Positions 28,365 to 42,537 of a stretch of 64,000 nucleotides of DNA are shown in pieces; the first letter of the stretch is position 1; the number at the start of each line of letters is the position of its first letter. Source of the stretch: Trochalopteron elliotii (lineage: Eukaryota; Chordata; Aves; Passeriformes; Leiothrichidae). The stretch spans positions 1,697,042-1,761,041 of the forward strand of contig JANPWX010000359.1 of the NCBI GenBank assembly GCA_024734555.1, given 5' to 3'. The translations under genes were made by a program, and so were the position numbers. The notes below the pieces were generated by a model, which did not search any database, was not told where the DNA came from, and saw only the letters and a list, made by a program, of their open reading frames with translations.

Positions 28365-30609
28365 CCAACCATTTCCACCTTTGAAATATCAGGTAGATTT
28401 TCTTTTTTGAGTAGGAATTTTAAAACACTGACCTTTATTTTTAGGACTGTTTCAGTACTTGTACTGTCAGTATTCCCCTTTTACTACAGAAAGATGAATA
28501 GTTCAGCAAGTTGGACTCTGAGCTATAGTTCAGGAGATCCAAGAATGAACTCCCCGAATTATCACCCATTATTCAATGAGACCTTGCACAAGTCACTAAG
28601 GGAATAAAGGTCTAGAAAGATGTAGACAACAGACACCTGCACCTCTGACTCCAGGCTATAAATACAGGTTTTAAATACCTCAAGAAATGTTAAAAGTTCA
28701 GTAAATATCAGTTTAGAAGTTCAGGAATATCCAAAACCTATCTAGTGGAAAAAAAGAAAAAAATGGAGCACAACTCACTATTTAAGCAGTGAATTAATCA
28801 GCACTGCTTCTCATCCATACAATCCCCTCTGTTTTAAAGGAGTAATGCCTTTTGTTATCTTTTTATTGAGTAAACTTTGGTTAGTTTCCTCAGAGTTAAT
28901 TTTCTAGGAGACTTAAGTATATGTAAGTGCTAGGGAAAAAATAAAGTAGTCACAGCGTTCACATCATCATTCATGCAGGAAATATTTTTGAAACATAAGG
29001 GTCAGCCCCTAGCCATTGTGCATAAGTAACATCCGTAGAACTTGCAAGGAGGACACAGAGATTATTCCTTGATGGGCAAGGTGCAGCAGATTGCTTTGCA
29101 TGAGGCAATGGCTGCCTGCCTTTGCTGTGCACCTATGTGCAATGAAACGGGAATAAGCACTTTCATTCTGTTCTCTTCTGCCTCATGGGGCACAAAGGAA
29201 GAACTGTCAAATCACACGTTCTATCACAGCAGTGTGACATCATTTTCCCTCTGAAGCACCAAAAAACCCATAGCAATAGCAAAAAACCTTGAGAACAGAA
29301 TTAAACAAAACAAAAATTTAAAAAAAGGACTCCTAATCTTTTTCTTCTGAGAGAGAAAAACTATATACAAAAGATAAAGCTACAATAGTTCGTTTTAGGA
29401 AGCTTGTTGTAAGAACAGGTGCAGCATTCCAGACAGAGTATTTGGATTAAATTTCATTCTTTCTACCCCCCCTCCTTTAAGGAAAGGAGGCACAAAAAAT
29501 AACGCCCCTGTGTTTTTCTTATCTAGAGAAGGCCAATATTCATACTTTTTTTTTCTTTAGATAGAAAGAGGGAAAAATATTACATAAATATGGATTTCAA
29601 ACCTAAGGCCATTAGTGACATTAACTAAAACATTTAAGCTTGGTGAGAAATATCTGGTGTTACAGGACAAAATTAAAATAATTAAGGAACATCTCAGGAA
29701 CGTGTCAGCTGGATTTCTGCAACCTCATCTACAGGATGCTCTGCAATCACCTTATTCTTGTGTTTACTGATTTCTCGTCATTACTAGCTAAAAAAAGTCT
29801 GAGCACCTTCTGTTCGTTTTACATTTATTCATAACAGATTCACTGTTTTCCTGATATGAATGTTTTCAGCAGTTTATAAAAAGCCAGGGCAGCCATTCAG
29901 TTAAAGAATCATAATGCCTTTTCTTAAACTGAATAACCAGTGCTCAAATCTCCTAAACATATGGGGATCAGACACTGAGCTCAGAAGTACTAAATAATGA
30001 GCTGTCATGCAGCCGCTATCTCCCAGGATCACACTGAAAATCATAAACTCTCACCATTCTGTACAGCTGAACTCCTCATCCAGGACACCACTGAGGACAG
30101 CAGCACTGTCTGGTTTTACACCAATTAAGACATAACCAGCATTTGCATCACTCTTATCAAGCTTTTGGTTTTAGCTAGATTTAAGGATTAGCCCTGCTCT
30201 CGTATTTCTGACAATTTCTTCAAATTGTTTAGTTTTATATAGTCTCCAACCTGTTCATAACCAGCATTGCTGGAGGCAGAACCAAATTCTGGACCTGGAC
30301 AGCACTGAAATGCAGAGGATTTGTAACTCAGCAGTAATGAAGGCCCTCTGTTTTGTAGTGCCACTTACAGTGTGAGGTTGCAGAGAACAAGTGGCTGAGA
30401 GTTTCAGAGACATTGACAGTAAACAAATGAAACTGCTTAGGAGAATGAACAGAAATAAATTTTGATGAAGGCTGTTTTGACATTTGTTAAGGCAACTTAT
30501 TGGGTTCCAGGGGGAAAGCAGAAATGAGGAAATATGTATACTTGAACCTGAAGTTCCAGGCCTTTTTCTCAGTTCTATATCCCAGTTTCAAGCGCTGTTT
30601 GCCTGATTT
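28365..30609. other. Intergenic, no gene recognised
   Basis: AT-rich sequence without a supported gene, RNA or repeat beyond short A and T runs. Confidence 0.5.
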
Positions 30610-30648
30610 TGAGACCCTTCCAACTCAGAATATTCTGTGATCCTGTGT
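30610..30648 (+). mobile_element. CR1 LINE 3' terminus
   Basis: GACCCTTCCAACTCAGAATA followed by TTCTGTGATCCTGTG matches the plus-strand end of avian CR1, including its terminal ATTCTGTGAT-like units. Only the last 40 bases are clear. Confidence 0.7.
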
Positions 30649-33600
30649 ATGGATTTCAAACATTCCACAGCATATTTTTATAAAAAAAATCATTAATTAG
30701 TTTTAGGAATATAGCTGTACAATACAGTATGTATATAATATATTGTAGTAACTCTTTCAAGTTTTTTCTTTAAGGCTCTAAGAATTTGAAAGGTTTTTAC
30801 TTAAAGAAAAATAAAGTCAGAAGTAAAACTTCCACTTACCTCTAGCTTGAACAAAAGCAAACAAACCACATAGATACCACAAGAATTAACAAAAAGACCA
30901 TCACATACCTCTTTTCCTTCCATCTAACCTGAAAGCTTTGCAGCATTAGCGGGGATCCCACCACAAAAAGGCAAAATCATCAGGCCAAGGGAAAGCAGAG
31001 GCCTAGTTCTGCCATACCACAGAGAGGGGGAATTCTCCACCCTTTTCCCCCCACCCTGTGAACAAGACCAGGCGATAACAGCAAGAGCACCTGAATAAGA
31101 TCCCAGCCACCTACTTAAGGAGAACAAAGGGTTGTAGGGAGAGAAAACTTTTTCTTGTTTTCATCTTCTCACCTGAGTGTTATTTACATTTAATACAACC
31201 AGCTGTGACTCTTCCCATATGAAAGACATTACCTTATTCCCTTTCAGGCTGAGGGCAGACTGTTCAAACTAAAACACCATCCCAGTGCAATTAAAGCCCA
31301 CATACCTGGCACAAAGAATAAAACATATTGTAGGGGAATATGAGGGCTTTGTGAAGACTCAGTAAGATTGGCGTAAAAAAGCAGAAGTGAGCCATAATTT
31401 CTATCATCCAGGCTGAAAATTACTGATTTCTCTATGTTGCTAATTTTTGTTTTAAAATTCCATATTTATGAAATTTGAGTAACTAGAACATGAACCCACA
31501 ATACCTTTGTATATTTGAAGTAGTAAAACTTCTCTATTTACTTTAAAGATTTTTTCACCTCTTAGACACACATCAAGGCTAGACATGCAGATCAATAAAC
31601 CTATTTTTCTTCAGTCTTTAAAGCAATGAGGTAAGTACAGAAAAGATACCTTTGTTTCTCATTTAAAATTACAAAGATATATAAGGATGACATTTGTCTT
31701 TTCTTTAAGAATACAGAAATCATACTAATGCAGATTTCCTGAAAATTTCAACTTATCTAGGGATTTAGTCAATGTGTAATTCAAGTACAAAAATGTTGTA
31801 TTTGAATTAAAGCATGTTGATCTGAAGAACAGTGAAAACAAATAAGGTGAATACCAGAAAAATGAGGTGGCTGGACACAGCATTAAGAATTGCAGCTAGA
31901 CCATAAGTTTATTTACTCTGGATTTCTAAAAGAAAATTAGAAAAACTTGATTGGAAAATAACAAAAAAGCATTGTAGCAGCCACAAGTAAAATACAACAA
32001 TATTAAAGAAATTAAAATAGAAATAGCTTCTTATTAGCCTCAACATTTACAATACTTACACCTGTGAATTAATACTAATCTTAGTCCACTGCATCTGTTG
32101 ATGCTGCTCAATATGCCTGGGTAGTTAAAACCTAAAGGAAGTGACATGCAGAGATCTCAACAGCAAATGTTGCTTAAAAGCATTTCAATGGAGATCAAAC
32201 AAACAAAGAAAGAAATCCAGCAGCTTTCACTGAGTTTCCGGGGTTTCTTTATGTTTTTGGATTTTTTTCTTTGGGAAAACCAACCACAAATTATTTTGAA
32301 GAATAATAATTTTCTCCCTCATTTTCTTGGGTACAGATGCCGGACTTACTCACTTTCTATTGTCTGTCAAAACACATACAAAATATAAATTTAAGTATTA
32401 GACAAAGCAGACAAATTTTTCACAAAGGAAGATCCATGTGGGTCTCATATGTCTTACAGTCCACCCTCAAGACAGAGAGGCATTAGTCACTCCCAGCAAT
32501 CTCTGCAAAAGCATGAGCTCAACTACTTAATTATTTCATTATAAGTAACCAGTTCAAGCACAAAATTGCAACATATTTTATTCATCTCCATCATGCTCTG
32601 TCCAAAAGCCACAGTAAGTAGGAAAGAGAGGCTTTAGAATAGTTTCTGAGGACCATATAAAGGACTCTGATGCAAGACAGGCTCAAGGAAGGAAGAAGAA
32701 AAGTCCTCAGTAAGTTGGTACATTTGTGCTTCCAGGAGAGAAAGCAAAATGAAAGTACAAGAGTAGCTTGAGAGGGAAGACTTGTAAAGACAAATCTTCA
32801 TCCTGAGACCATAGCAGGAGCTTTGGGATAGATGTCAGGAATCAAGAGTTTACAGAAAAAGGGAAGAACTAAAATTTAGCATCAGTTTGGGAGTCTAAGA
32901 TTATGGTCAAAGATGACAGCCTTGGCAGTAAATACTTAACAGCAAAAATGAGTGAAAGGCATCATTTTGCTACTTCTAAGAGAATAGCTTCCATTTAACC
33001 TAATCAGTTATACTTAGGAAAGCATCTGAATTTTCAACAACTGCCCAAAGAAAACAGTGGGCAGCTAAATAACTCTTAATTAAATAACTCCACTTCCACT
33101 TACAACCCCACACATTGAACGAAGGATGAAACGTGGCTCGAGTGACTTGTACAGAGCTCTGACCATGGACCATTTGTCCACAGACTAATACACAGTGTCA
33201 GCCTGTCAGCAGCTTGTGTGTCACCATCATCACTTTCTGCAGCACTAGAAAGTGCCGGCGGCAAGAGCTCCTGCTAACATGGAGACTTCTCTGCAAGGGC
33301 CACAATGTTTTGCTGGCAATGTTTTGCTTTGTTGGATGACACTGGAGAGGATATGCTTTTGCAAGCAAAGCATGATTCCCATTCAACCCTAAGGGTAGAT
33401 TCAAACTCAGTCCAAATACACTTACAGCTGTGTTTGCTCTTTCAGCTGAAATTTTAGAATTTTCACCAACATTTAAGAAAAAAAATTAAAATATCAGGTA
33501 ACCTGACAACATCAGGACTAGGACTTGATTTTTTTCCCTACATTGATCAGGAAATGTAATACACAAGTAGAGAATTGAGATGTTGGTTTAATTCCTCTGT

Positions 33601-35339
33601 CATTAGACAAAAGTGTCATAATCAATTTTGTTATTTCTTTCTATTCACTTCTTTAAAAGCAGAAGTTAAGTTCAGGATCCCCTTAACAAAGTTAGAGTAT
33701 GAATCACTGGAAGATTATGGATGAAATACTATTAAGACCTATTGCTTTGCTTGTAATGTCTCCTGCCTGTGAGTGACCATATATCTCATTACTGTGTGAG
33801 CAGTTTTAATGGCCTTTAGTTTTAGAAAACACTGGTAGCCTATAATTTCAAATACCAGACTTCTTGAAGGTAATTCAAGTGGTCCCAGGGAAAAAAAAAT
33901 TGAAAGCAGGTTAAATCTCCAGTACTTAAAAAAACCCTTTTAAAAAAATAACTCCTGTTAAACTCAGATGGGTTTTCTTCCCCCATCTCTCTATAACCTT
34001 ACAGAAAGATATCTTTTGGCTTAGAGTCTGGGTGTTTGTTGGAAAAAGGAGTGTGAGATGAGGATTTAAGAGGAAAAAAAATTGTACACTCTCAAGATTT
34101 GTTTAATACAGGAACAATTTCATTGATTTTTAGCTCAATTTGTTTTGGTTTCATTTTGCTTTCTACAGAGAAAGACTGATAGGTTTTAATATAGTTCAAT
34201 TTCAAGAGGTAGAGATGTGACATTCTCCAGTTCTGATCCCATGTTCTGCAACAGTTCCTGCGTCCAGGTGTTTAAAGTGAACCTATTACTGTGTGAATTG
34301 GACTATATTTTACCATGAAGTAGGCTTAGCATTGAGAAAATATGAGAATCAAAAAGAAAACACATTACCAATGTGTGTTCAAGCAACAGAGTGAATGATT
34401 CACTACTGAAACCACCATGTTTAGCATTACACAGCCAAATGCTTAATTCAAAATATGTTTGTTACCAGTCACATCACTAATAAAATAGAAATAGCAATTT
34501 TAAGTACTTTTTCCATCATTATAGTCCAAGAGTATTTTACATTATCAATGCTTAACAAACAACAACAAAACAAAAAAAAAAAATCCCAACAAAAAAAACC
34601 ACAAAAAGAAAGAAGAAACCACATTTGTTTTGTCTTTTGATTGATCAAACCCTTTATATTAACACTGAAGACATAAGTATTTCCCTAATACATGAATTCA
34701 CTAATGAATCTTTTTCCATACTTACTAGGATATTGTAAATTGTTATTGCAATACTACCATAAAACCAGCAGTTGCTTTTGAGGAATCTTTTCCAGAGTTT
34801 TCAATTTTCCCATTTTAATTGCCTTTCACTGTGGCTGCTATATATGTCAAATCAAAATCTTACCATTAAAGGAATAATAACTTTTCACATAACTTACATA
34901 TTTCATAGACATTAAACTATGTATCTACAGATTTTTATATAAATTGCATTGTTCCTTGCATCAGGGACAAAATATGATATTTCCTGAAGATCTCTGAGCT
35001 ACAAACAAAGTCTGCTGCAGAGAGTAGCTATGCTAACCCTAACAGACAAAAATATTCTGGACATCTGTGTGTTAGTTTAATACATGCTGGACTTGACTGA
35101 AAATCTTCTACCTACTTAAATCTGTATGTTAAAACCCAGTCATATATACAAAATACTACACATATACATATACTACAAAAACCACTATGATTACTTACAT
35201 AATGTATAGCAGGAGAGGAAATACAATAAGGTATTTATTTACACATCACAATTCCTCAGTATTATTGAATTGCATTTCTCCCAGGGAAGGTTACACAGAC
35301 CACAGTGAACGTGCAACATTAAACACCCCCAAATTACTG
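30649..35339. other. Intergenic desert
   Basis: 4.7 kb, AT-rich. It holds A-rich tracts (notably about 34,559-34,620) and a small local duplication around an AATGTTTTGCT motif near 33,300. No gene recognised. Confidence 0.5.
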
Positions 35340-35580
35340 TCCCTCCCTCCGAATTCAGTGCGGAGGAAGGGGCGACATTTACTCGGGGCTTCGACAGAGG
35401 AGGAAAACACCGTCTGACGGTGCTGGCATTGGAAAACACAGCGTCAGGCGATTCCTCCTGTCGCTCAGCAGCCGCACAACCCCGCAGGAGCGGCGCTCCC
35501 CGGCCGCGGCTCCGGAAATCCTGGAGCGCCGCCTGCCGCTGGCGCGGCCGCCACCGCCGCAGCCGAATTTAAACTGCTAA
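35340..35580. promoter_or_regulatory. Orphan CpG island
   Basis: By eye about 27 CpG dinucleotides occur in about 240 bases, with long GC-only stretches such as GGCGCGGCCGCCACCGCCGC near 35,550. The flanks on both sides are ordinary AT-rich desert. No recognised gene starts here; the nearest is the 3' end of EFHB about 8.6 kb away. A TTTAAA lies just beyond its right edge. In birds such islands nearly always mark promoters, so an unannotated long non-coding RNA or a distal EFHB-side element is likely. The strand cannot be decided from sequence. Confidence 0.6.
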
Positions 35581-35861
35581 ATGGCATCTCTCAAGGACAG
35601 GGATTTCCCCCTGCTCTTGTCACTGCCATCGAGGCATATGTAAACAGATTTAAATGGCATGAATCACTAAGAGTACATGCTGAGGCAGCATCGTGCTAAA
35701 AGACAAGGTTTTTTTTTTTTGGCTTTTTAAAATAATGTCGTTGATCAAACTCACAAATTATTTTAAGGAAAAATACTCTCTTTCACCTAATAATATAATG
35801 TACATAGAAATGGAAGGCACAAATGAAGCCCAGAGACTGAGTAAATCAATTGCTGAGTTCA

Positions 35862-36236
35862 GAAACATCATAGAAACATGGTTTGACCTTAAAGACCATC
35901 CAGTTCCAAGCCCCCCTACCAAGGGCAGCGACAGTTTCCACTAGACCAGGTTGTTCAAAATCTCATCCAGCCTGGCCTTGAACACTCTCAGGGATTGGGT
36001 ATCTACAGCTTCACTGGGCAACTTGTTCCAGTGCCTCAACACCCTCAAAGTAAAGAATTTCCTCCCAATATCTGATCTAAACCTGCCCTCTTATATAGCC
36101 ATCACCCCTTGTCCTTTCATTCCCTGCACTTGTAAAAAGTCCCTCTCCAGCTCTTGTAGGCCGCCTTTAAGTACTGGGACACTGTTCTAAGGTCTCCCTG
36201 GAGCCTTCTCTTCTCCATGCTGAACAGCCCCAAACA
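35862..36236 (-). mobile_element. CR1 LINE 3' end, about 375 bp
   Basis: Read on the plus strand this runs from CATCATAGAAACATGGTTTG through GCCTGGCCTTGAACACT, GCCTCAACACCCTCAAAGT and CCTCCCAATATCTGATCTAA to CTTCTCCATGCTGAACAGCC. It is the reverse complement of the final part of an avian CR1 element (end of ORF2 and 3' untranslated region). It is 5'-truncated. The short plus-strand frame inside it is an antisense shadow. Confidence 0.95.
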
Positions 36237-39200
36237 TCCACCAAGCTCATGTGCTTAATTTAGAGAGATTCTAAATCTCCTCTTGGTCCTTGAATAGTGA
36301 GAAAAGTATTTGAGAAACTCAACTGCCATGTACCTGCACATCTTTCCTTCTGTTTAATGTGAAGGAACCTTTAGGAAAGTTGGTGCTTTAATGGGTTGCC
36401 TGCAGTTAAGGAGAAAGACAGAGCGATCTTGTGCTTAACATCACCAGTGATCCTAGCTGACAAATACATATCTCAATTACCATAATATTTATGTTTAAAA
36501 TGAAATATATTCTTAAATGCTGGGTAAAACCATTTTGTATGACTCACTGTTACAGAATGTCATTACTAACTTGGAATCCTGGAATTAAAGACATGAATGA
36601 CATCTAGAAATTCAAACAAACGGGTTGCTTGTCAGAAATGCAGTGGTTGCAGCTCTCAATTCTGACAGGAAAATGGATTTGAAGCAATACAACATATCCT
36701 CCCACTTGTATGAAACACTACAAAATATTTAGGCAAGTATATTTTCTACATCACCCCAACAGCAGTCACTCAATAAAGTGATAATTATCGATATTCCTAC
36801 AGTTTCCAGGGAAATTAAAGAGAATAATAAAATACTGTACTTCTATTGCATGACTAACAACTTAGGGAAGAATGGTGATATATTATTATATTTATACAGT
36901 CATTCAAAATAAAGAATCAGGCACACACTGTACTGGCACACTGCTGTCACACAATCCAATACACGACATTCCTCTCAATGTTTCAAAACATCTTTTAATA
37001 CTGTAGAACAACTATCACTCTACAGACAGCTACAATTTGTTTTTCTCTCAAACCCCTTGCTATATTTCAAGAAAGGCTCAATGTCCTTTCAGGAATTTCC
37101 CTTTAGGGAATCACGGCTTTCTTCCGTGCAGACTCTTTGGCAGAAATTGATGGAGTTGACTGAAAAGTCTTTTCACACTTTTGTTCTTCTTATCAAAGAA
37201 AACCAAGCAAACTCCTTTTGATGCACATCTTTCTTGAAAAGAAAAATGTGCCTTTTCATATGTTACCCATTTCCAATTTCCCAATATTCTATTTTTTTTT
37301 CTTATTGTCTTTTTTTCTACTTGTTCAGTGGAAGAAAATTAAAAAGGAGCCACTCTTTTCCCTTACATTCTTGTTTGATTCGTTGGTTTGGTTTTGCATT
37401 TAAAAAGGAAATAACCCACAAAAACTGTGTGACAGCATACAAAACGCTAATTTCTTTTCCTTTCATTCCAAACAGAGTCAGTTTTCCCCACCAATTCTGT
37501 TAACTGTTAACCAGAGTGAGAATTGGACATGACACTTGACATCTTTCAAGCCCCAGGGCCAGAAAATCTTCAATCCATGCAAAGCTCTTTCCAGGATAGC
37601 AATCTACTTCCCTAATTCTCCAGTGAAGCCTCAGTGGAAAGGGAAGCACTCATCTCTCATCTGAACCATGCCTAGTTTTACGAACAAATGTTTGTTATAC
37701 AGAATTTTATTGAGTAATCTCTCAGTTCTTTCTGTTCTCAAATAATAAGACCAATAATCATGATACTGGAACATTGTTAGCACATCTCTGACCACCTGCA
37801 AACACTATTAGGCTGTGTGTTCCAGCTATGTCAATCTCACAAGCCCAAAGCAAATTGTCTGAACAGAAAAGCTGACAAACACAATAAATGCTGGGAAATG
37901 AAGCAAGAAATGAGTCAGTAACAAAGTACCAGCACTTTCTGTGACAGCATACTCAGGCTACTGATATTGTTTCCAGCAATACAAAATAACAAAACAACAA
38001 GCCCAACCCAAACAAACACAATTTTAAGAACAACAGCTATTATTCAAATGATAAATACTTGGCATGATATCTAAGCTTTTGGTCTCAATCTTTTTTGTTA
38101 CTGGCATTAGGCTTCACGTCAAAGCAACTTGAGAGGTGAACTGTGTACTCTCTTAAGTAAGGAAATATTAAACATGGATGATGGTGGTTTAATAAGGGTT
38201 TACTGGTGGTTTAACAAGGCTTGATTTAGCCACCTGTGTGATTAAATTAGAAAAGGACAGTACAATTATGTGCCTTCATGTACAGAGACAGTTGCCTACT
38301 ATATTCAGGAGACGGCTGCACAGCTACAAATGCATTCAGTACTTCTTAAAAAAAAATAGTCTTTTTTTTCCCCACCTGTAGAATAAGGACAAGAGAAGAC
38401 TTGGAAAAAACCAAACCAAAACAAACAAAAACCTCTCCAATCCTATATCCCTATTCATCATGTTACTATTTTAACTGCAATTTAAGCCTAGTTCAAATGA
38501 GGTAATTAATCACCAGCTTGTTTTTTTCCCTCAGAAGTTCTTTATAATGCTTTCCATTCTAAAGCTGGTGCAAATAAGGACTTCAAAAGACATTCTCATT
38601 GAACAATCAGAAGTCTGGAATCCATTAATATTGGATGTTCCAATCCATCCTGCTTTCAGCAGGAATGTCCTTTGAGCAAAACATTATACGAGTGATACTT
38701 TGTTATTGATAAAAATCCACTGGAATCAGACCAATAAATACAGAGATAGCACTAGTCTGCATTCCCACTGCAACTGGACAACAACAGAGTATTAAAGCAA
38801 AGCCATTTAATTTTAACTTTCATCTTCCATCCTACACCTCCAAAGCATTTTATGAAAGAAAACATGTAGACTGTCCAGGTGTATAAAGTGAACCAAATTC
38901 TGTTCTCCAAGCAACACGTAACCTGGAATCAAATCCACTTGACTCAGTACATAAGAGCAAATAAGGTCATGGGGAACTGTGTTTGCAGTAAGCATACTAC
39001 AATATATTACATGGTTGTTGCCCTCAGCAATGACTTCTGACTCACTGCAAAATCATTGCACACCTTTCAAACTGCCCCTGGTTCCATGTTTGAAATATAG
39101 TTATTCCTAATACTGTTACTGAGGGAAATCAACTGACAGCACAGAGAAAGCTTCTGTCTGCCCCTTTTAAATCCATGTTCACAGTACCTCAGGAAATATG

Positions 39201-39590
39201 CTGCAGAATCAGAAACATCTCAGAAAAAGATATCTTAGAAAAAAGAAACATTTCAGTCAAAACAGTGCTTTGGAATAATTTCTATGCAGGCAACAAGTAC
39301 ACGAGCAGTCCCCAGTCGGGACTTAGGAAGGATATGACAAAGGTCTATAAATGTCTGTATCACTTGATAGCATTTGGAAATTGATTTGTTTGTTGTTTCT
39401 TCAAATAGACTGAACATCTTACATCATATTAAGACCTTTAGAAAGGAGGTTTAAAATAAGTGAAGGAGCTAGGTTTTCTGTTCAACGTATTGCTAAAGCT
39501 ATGGAAATCCATGACAAAAGATGTTGCAGAAGCTACAGCATCCCAAAGTTTCAAGGGCGACTGGGTAAATTCATGAAGAGAAACCTGTTT
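36237..39590. other. Intergenic desert
   Basis: AT-rich. It contains a 21-bp imperfect duplication around TGGTGGTTTAA (about 38,182-38,222) and A or T runs. No gene recognised. Confidence 0.5.
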
Positions 39591-39800
39591 AAGATCATTG
39601 AATGTTAAGAATGCTTCTCAGGAAAGTTCTTCCTTTGTTTCAACCACTTGAGGCTCAAGTAGTTGGAGCACTGTGAGACTGCTTGGAACAAGCATTGAAA
39701 CACTTGCCCTGATGGGCTACTTCTCCATAAGCATGGTTTTGGCCACTGTCAATTGGCACACTGAGCTAGACAGAACCCCTGGGCTGCCCTGTGCTGATAC
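39590..39800 (+). repeat. Possible ancient amniote interspersed repeat
   Basis: The wording TTGGCCACTGTCAATTGGCA followed by CACTGAGCTAGACAGAACCC resembles the 3' part of an old repeat seen in turtles, crocodilians and birds ('GGCCACTG..., GATACTGGGCTAGATGGACC'). It is strongly diverged, so the call is tentative. Confidence 0.35.
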
Positions 39801-40241
39801 TGATTACACTCTCATGTCATATTAATTACTCACAAGCAAAAAGCTCTAAATTTTGTCATGCATTTACTTTTAGTAAAGCAGTCATTTGGATTGTATATGT
39901 CTGTCTCTAAAATCTGTTGAAAGCTACTGCCAAAAAAACAAAACAAAACCAAAAAAACCTAACGCTGTGATTAACTGGCACCATTTGAAAACCCTTTGCT
40001 CATATTTCAGTCCTTTGTTCCACCCCAGATTCAAAGAAATACTTCACAGTTTCTAGAACCTGCAGATAATGTCAAGGTTTATAGGAAAACTATTTCTAAA
40101 AGTACATGTTCTTAAGCTCCTCTACTTTTCATCTGATTGTGTAGTAGAACTGTATCTAGTGAATATACACCACACACAGGATTATTTTTTGGGGGGATAC
40201 AGAACATATGATCCTGATTACTAGAGGAAGAGAGCCTTCAC

Positions 40242-40242
40242 N
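40242..40242. other. Ambiguous base (N)
   Basis: A single unresolved base in otherwise unremarkable sequence. Confidence 0.95.
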
Positions 40243-42496
40243 CAGAAATCAGCAAGAATCTGTCTCAGGAAATCAGAGCATAGTGGTGACTGTTTTAACT
40301 ACCTTTCCCCTTGCAGATTAGTTCTGATCAAAGATTCCAAAATCTTTCCTACAGATTTGCATAATCTATGCTGGCATCTTCAAAATTAGTAAGGTATTAA
40401 AGAGGCGTAAAGAAATTCAGATCCTATTGGAACTACTCAACCATGGTAGCATTTAGTGTTCCTCTGGCATGCCTAAACCTGTACCTAGCTGCTAGAAAAG
40501 CACTCTGGCCACCCAGCAAGGGGAAGCCACCATGAAGATGGTGCTCCATGACAGACTGTCAAATGCAAATAACTACTGCCCAAAGAAATGCATCCTAATG
40601 GCAAATGTCAACTACTTACGCTACGTAAGTCATTCCAAAAACATCATACCTGCACCTGTTGGCAACACAAAGACTTTAATCATCTTTCTAGGAACTTTTC
40701 CCCAGTACCTTAGACATCCATTTCAAGTACTCTTCTTAGTATAAAAGATTAATAGTATTCTATTTAGCACACAAATAATTATATAGAGCTGTTTAGAAAC
40801 CAAACCAAATAAACAAACAAAACTGGCCATTCACTTCAAGGAATGAGTTCAAGGACCAGGAAATTTACCTGATCAGATAATTCACTGAAAACCAGTAGTT
40901 CTTGATGTACAGAACAAAACCACTAAAATCTTTTTAAGACAGATACAATAATGTTATCTAGTAATAATGTCAAGGAAAGGCCTACATTTATTTGTACATA
41001 CATTTCTGTGGAAGACAGTGGGCTGGGTCTTCCAGCATCTCAAAAAAAAGCCACTGCACAGATGGGTTTTTCTTCATTAGAGAACTGAAATAATAACAGT
41101 AATAATAACAGAATAATCGACTCCAACATCTGCTTTCCTTAGCCCAAGTCACTGCCAAATAAGTCATGCTAGCTGTGTACATTCATATTCACATTCTTAT
41201 ATATGCAAATATTCACATTCTAAAGATAAAGAGCCAGGAATACAGAATGAATGAAAAGTAATTTTGCACATTGAGATCTTCAACCTTATTTTTTATAGGT
41301 GTCTTTAGGTATTGAAAGTCAGTTTCCCTGTCATGGCTTTTGGGGAGTAGCAACCACTGGCCTCTATCGCTGTATATAGGAAGAGCTCCCTGCTCTGCTC
41401 CTGGAAGCCAATATATCTGCTCTAAAATGATCTTTGTTCATTTGACAGAAACAATTAAAAATGCATCATTATTCTTTGGAATATTCATCACAGTGAAACA
41501 GAGATAAATGGAGAAATAATGCACAAGTATCTGAATGTGCTGTGCCTTTTATCTAGTGTCTACTTTTATGAAAATTTCATTAAGAAAATTTGACACAAAA
41601 TGTCTAGAACTCACTGATTTTCTAACAAAATATTTACCTTTGCTACAATTTGCTGTCTATTAGTTTTGTCCACCATCTCAGTCAACATGTGATTTTTAAT
41701 ATAACTGTTAACAGAATAAATTGCCTCAAGCACTAAATTTATACATTTACTCTTACAATGCATGGCTTTTGAGTTGTTTTCACATATCTTCCCAAAAACT
41801 TTACCTTGGATACAGCTCCTGGGTTAGTGCAAGGTAGTGTGCTGTCCTGGTTACACCAGCTCCATACCTAGAATCACACTGAAATATACAAGAAAGCATA
41901 TCTTATCTTTTCTGTCATTTGGAATATATTGAGGGAACCATAAAAATTACAGAACACAACTTGCAGCTTTAAAGCCTAAAAACATGTCACTGAATTCACA
42001 TATTGGGAAGTCAAACAGACATGAAACACAAAAAACTGCACCAAAACTCTGTGTACACAAAGCATTTAACAAAAGGATGCAAAAGAATTGGGGAACTCCT
42101 GACAAGTTGCTGTCTGTGTCACAGTGATTAAATCTTTCAGGGGCTTCCTACTGAGTATCATGATGAAAAACAAGCATCTATGAGCAGAATTTAAAGCTCT
42201 TTTCAGTAATTTGTCTTTTAAAGCTTCAGAGAGGTAATTTCAAACCCAAACTTTAAAGAAAATCTTTAGTCTGTGGTTACAAATATACTCACAAAAAACT
42301 AAATCATGATTTATCAGTCTTCTTTATTCAGAATTTATTTAGCAGACTCACCAAGAGCAACATTAATTCCATTTCATTGACAAAGGAAAAGATTATACTG
42401 AAAGTAGAGGTGTCCAAGTGAGTATCTTTATGATAGATTAAAAAAAAATAGGGTTCACAGAATTTCAAGCTGCTGAACAAAGACAACAAATCTCAT

Positions 42497-42537
42497 ACAT
42501 ATACACATGCATATACATATACACACACATACACAGA
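42497..42537. repeat. Interrupted CA/TA microsatellite
   Basis: Alternating ACATATAC, ACATGCATAT and ACACACACAT units over about 40 bases. Confidence 0.7.

Noticed and set aside
27614..28607. Several Ser/Pro/His-rich frames of 70-127 codons
   Set aside because: All lie in or run across the minus-strand ERV-L-type LTR and reflect its internal repeated wording.
35951..36190. 79-codon plus-strand frame
   Set aside because: Antisense to a CR1 3' end.
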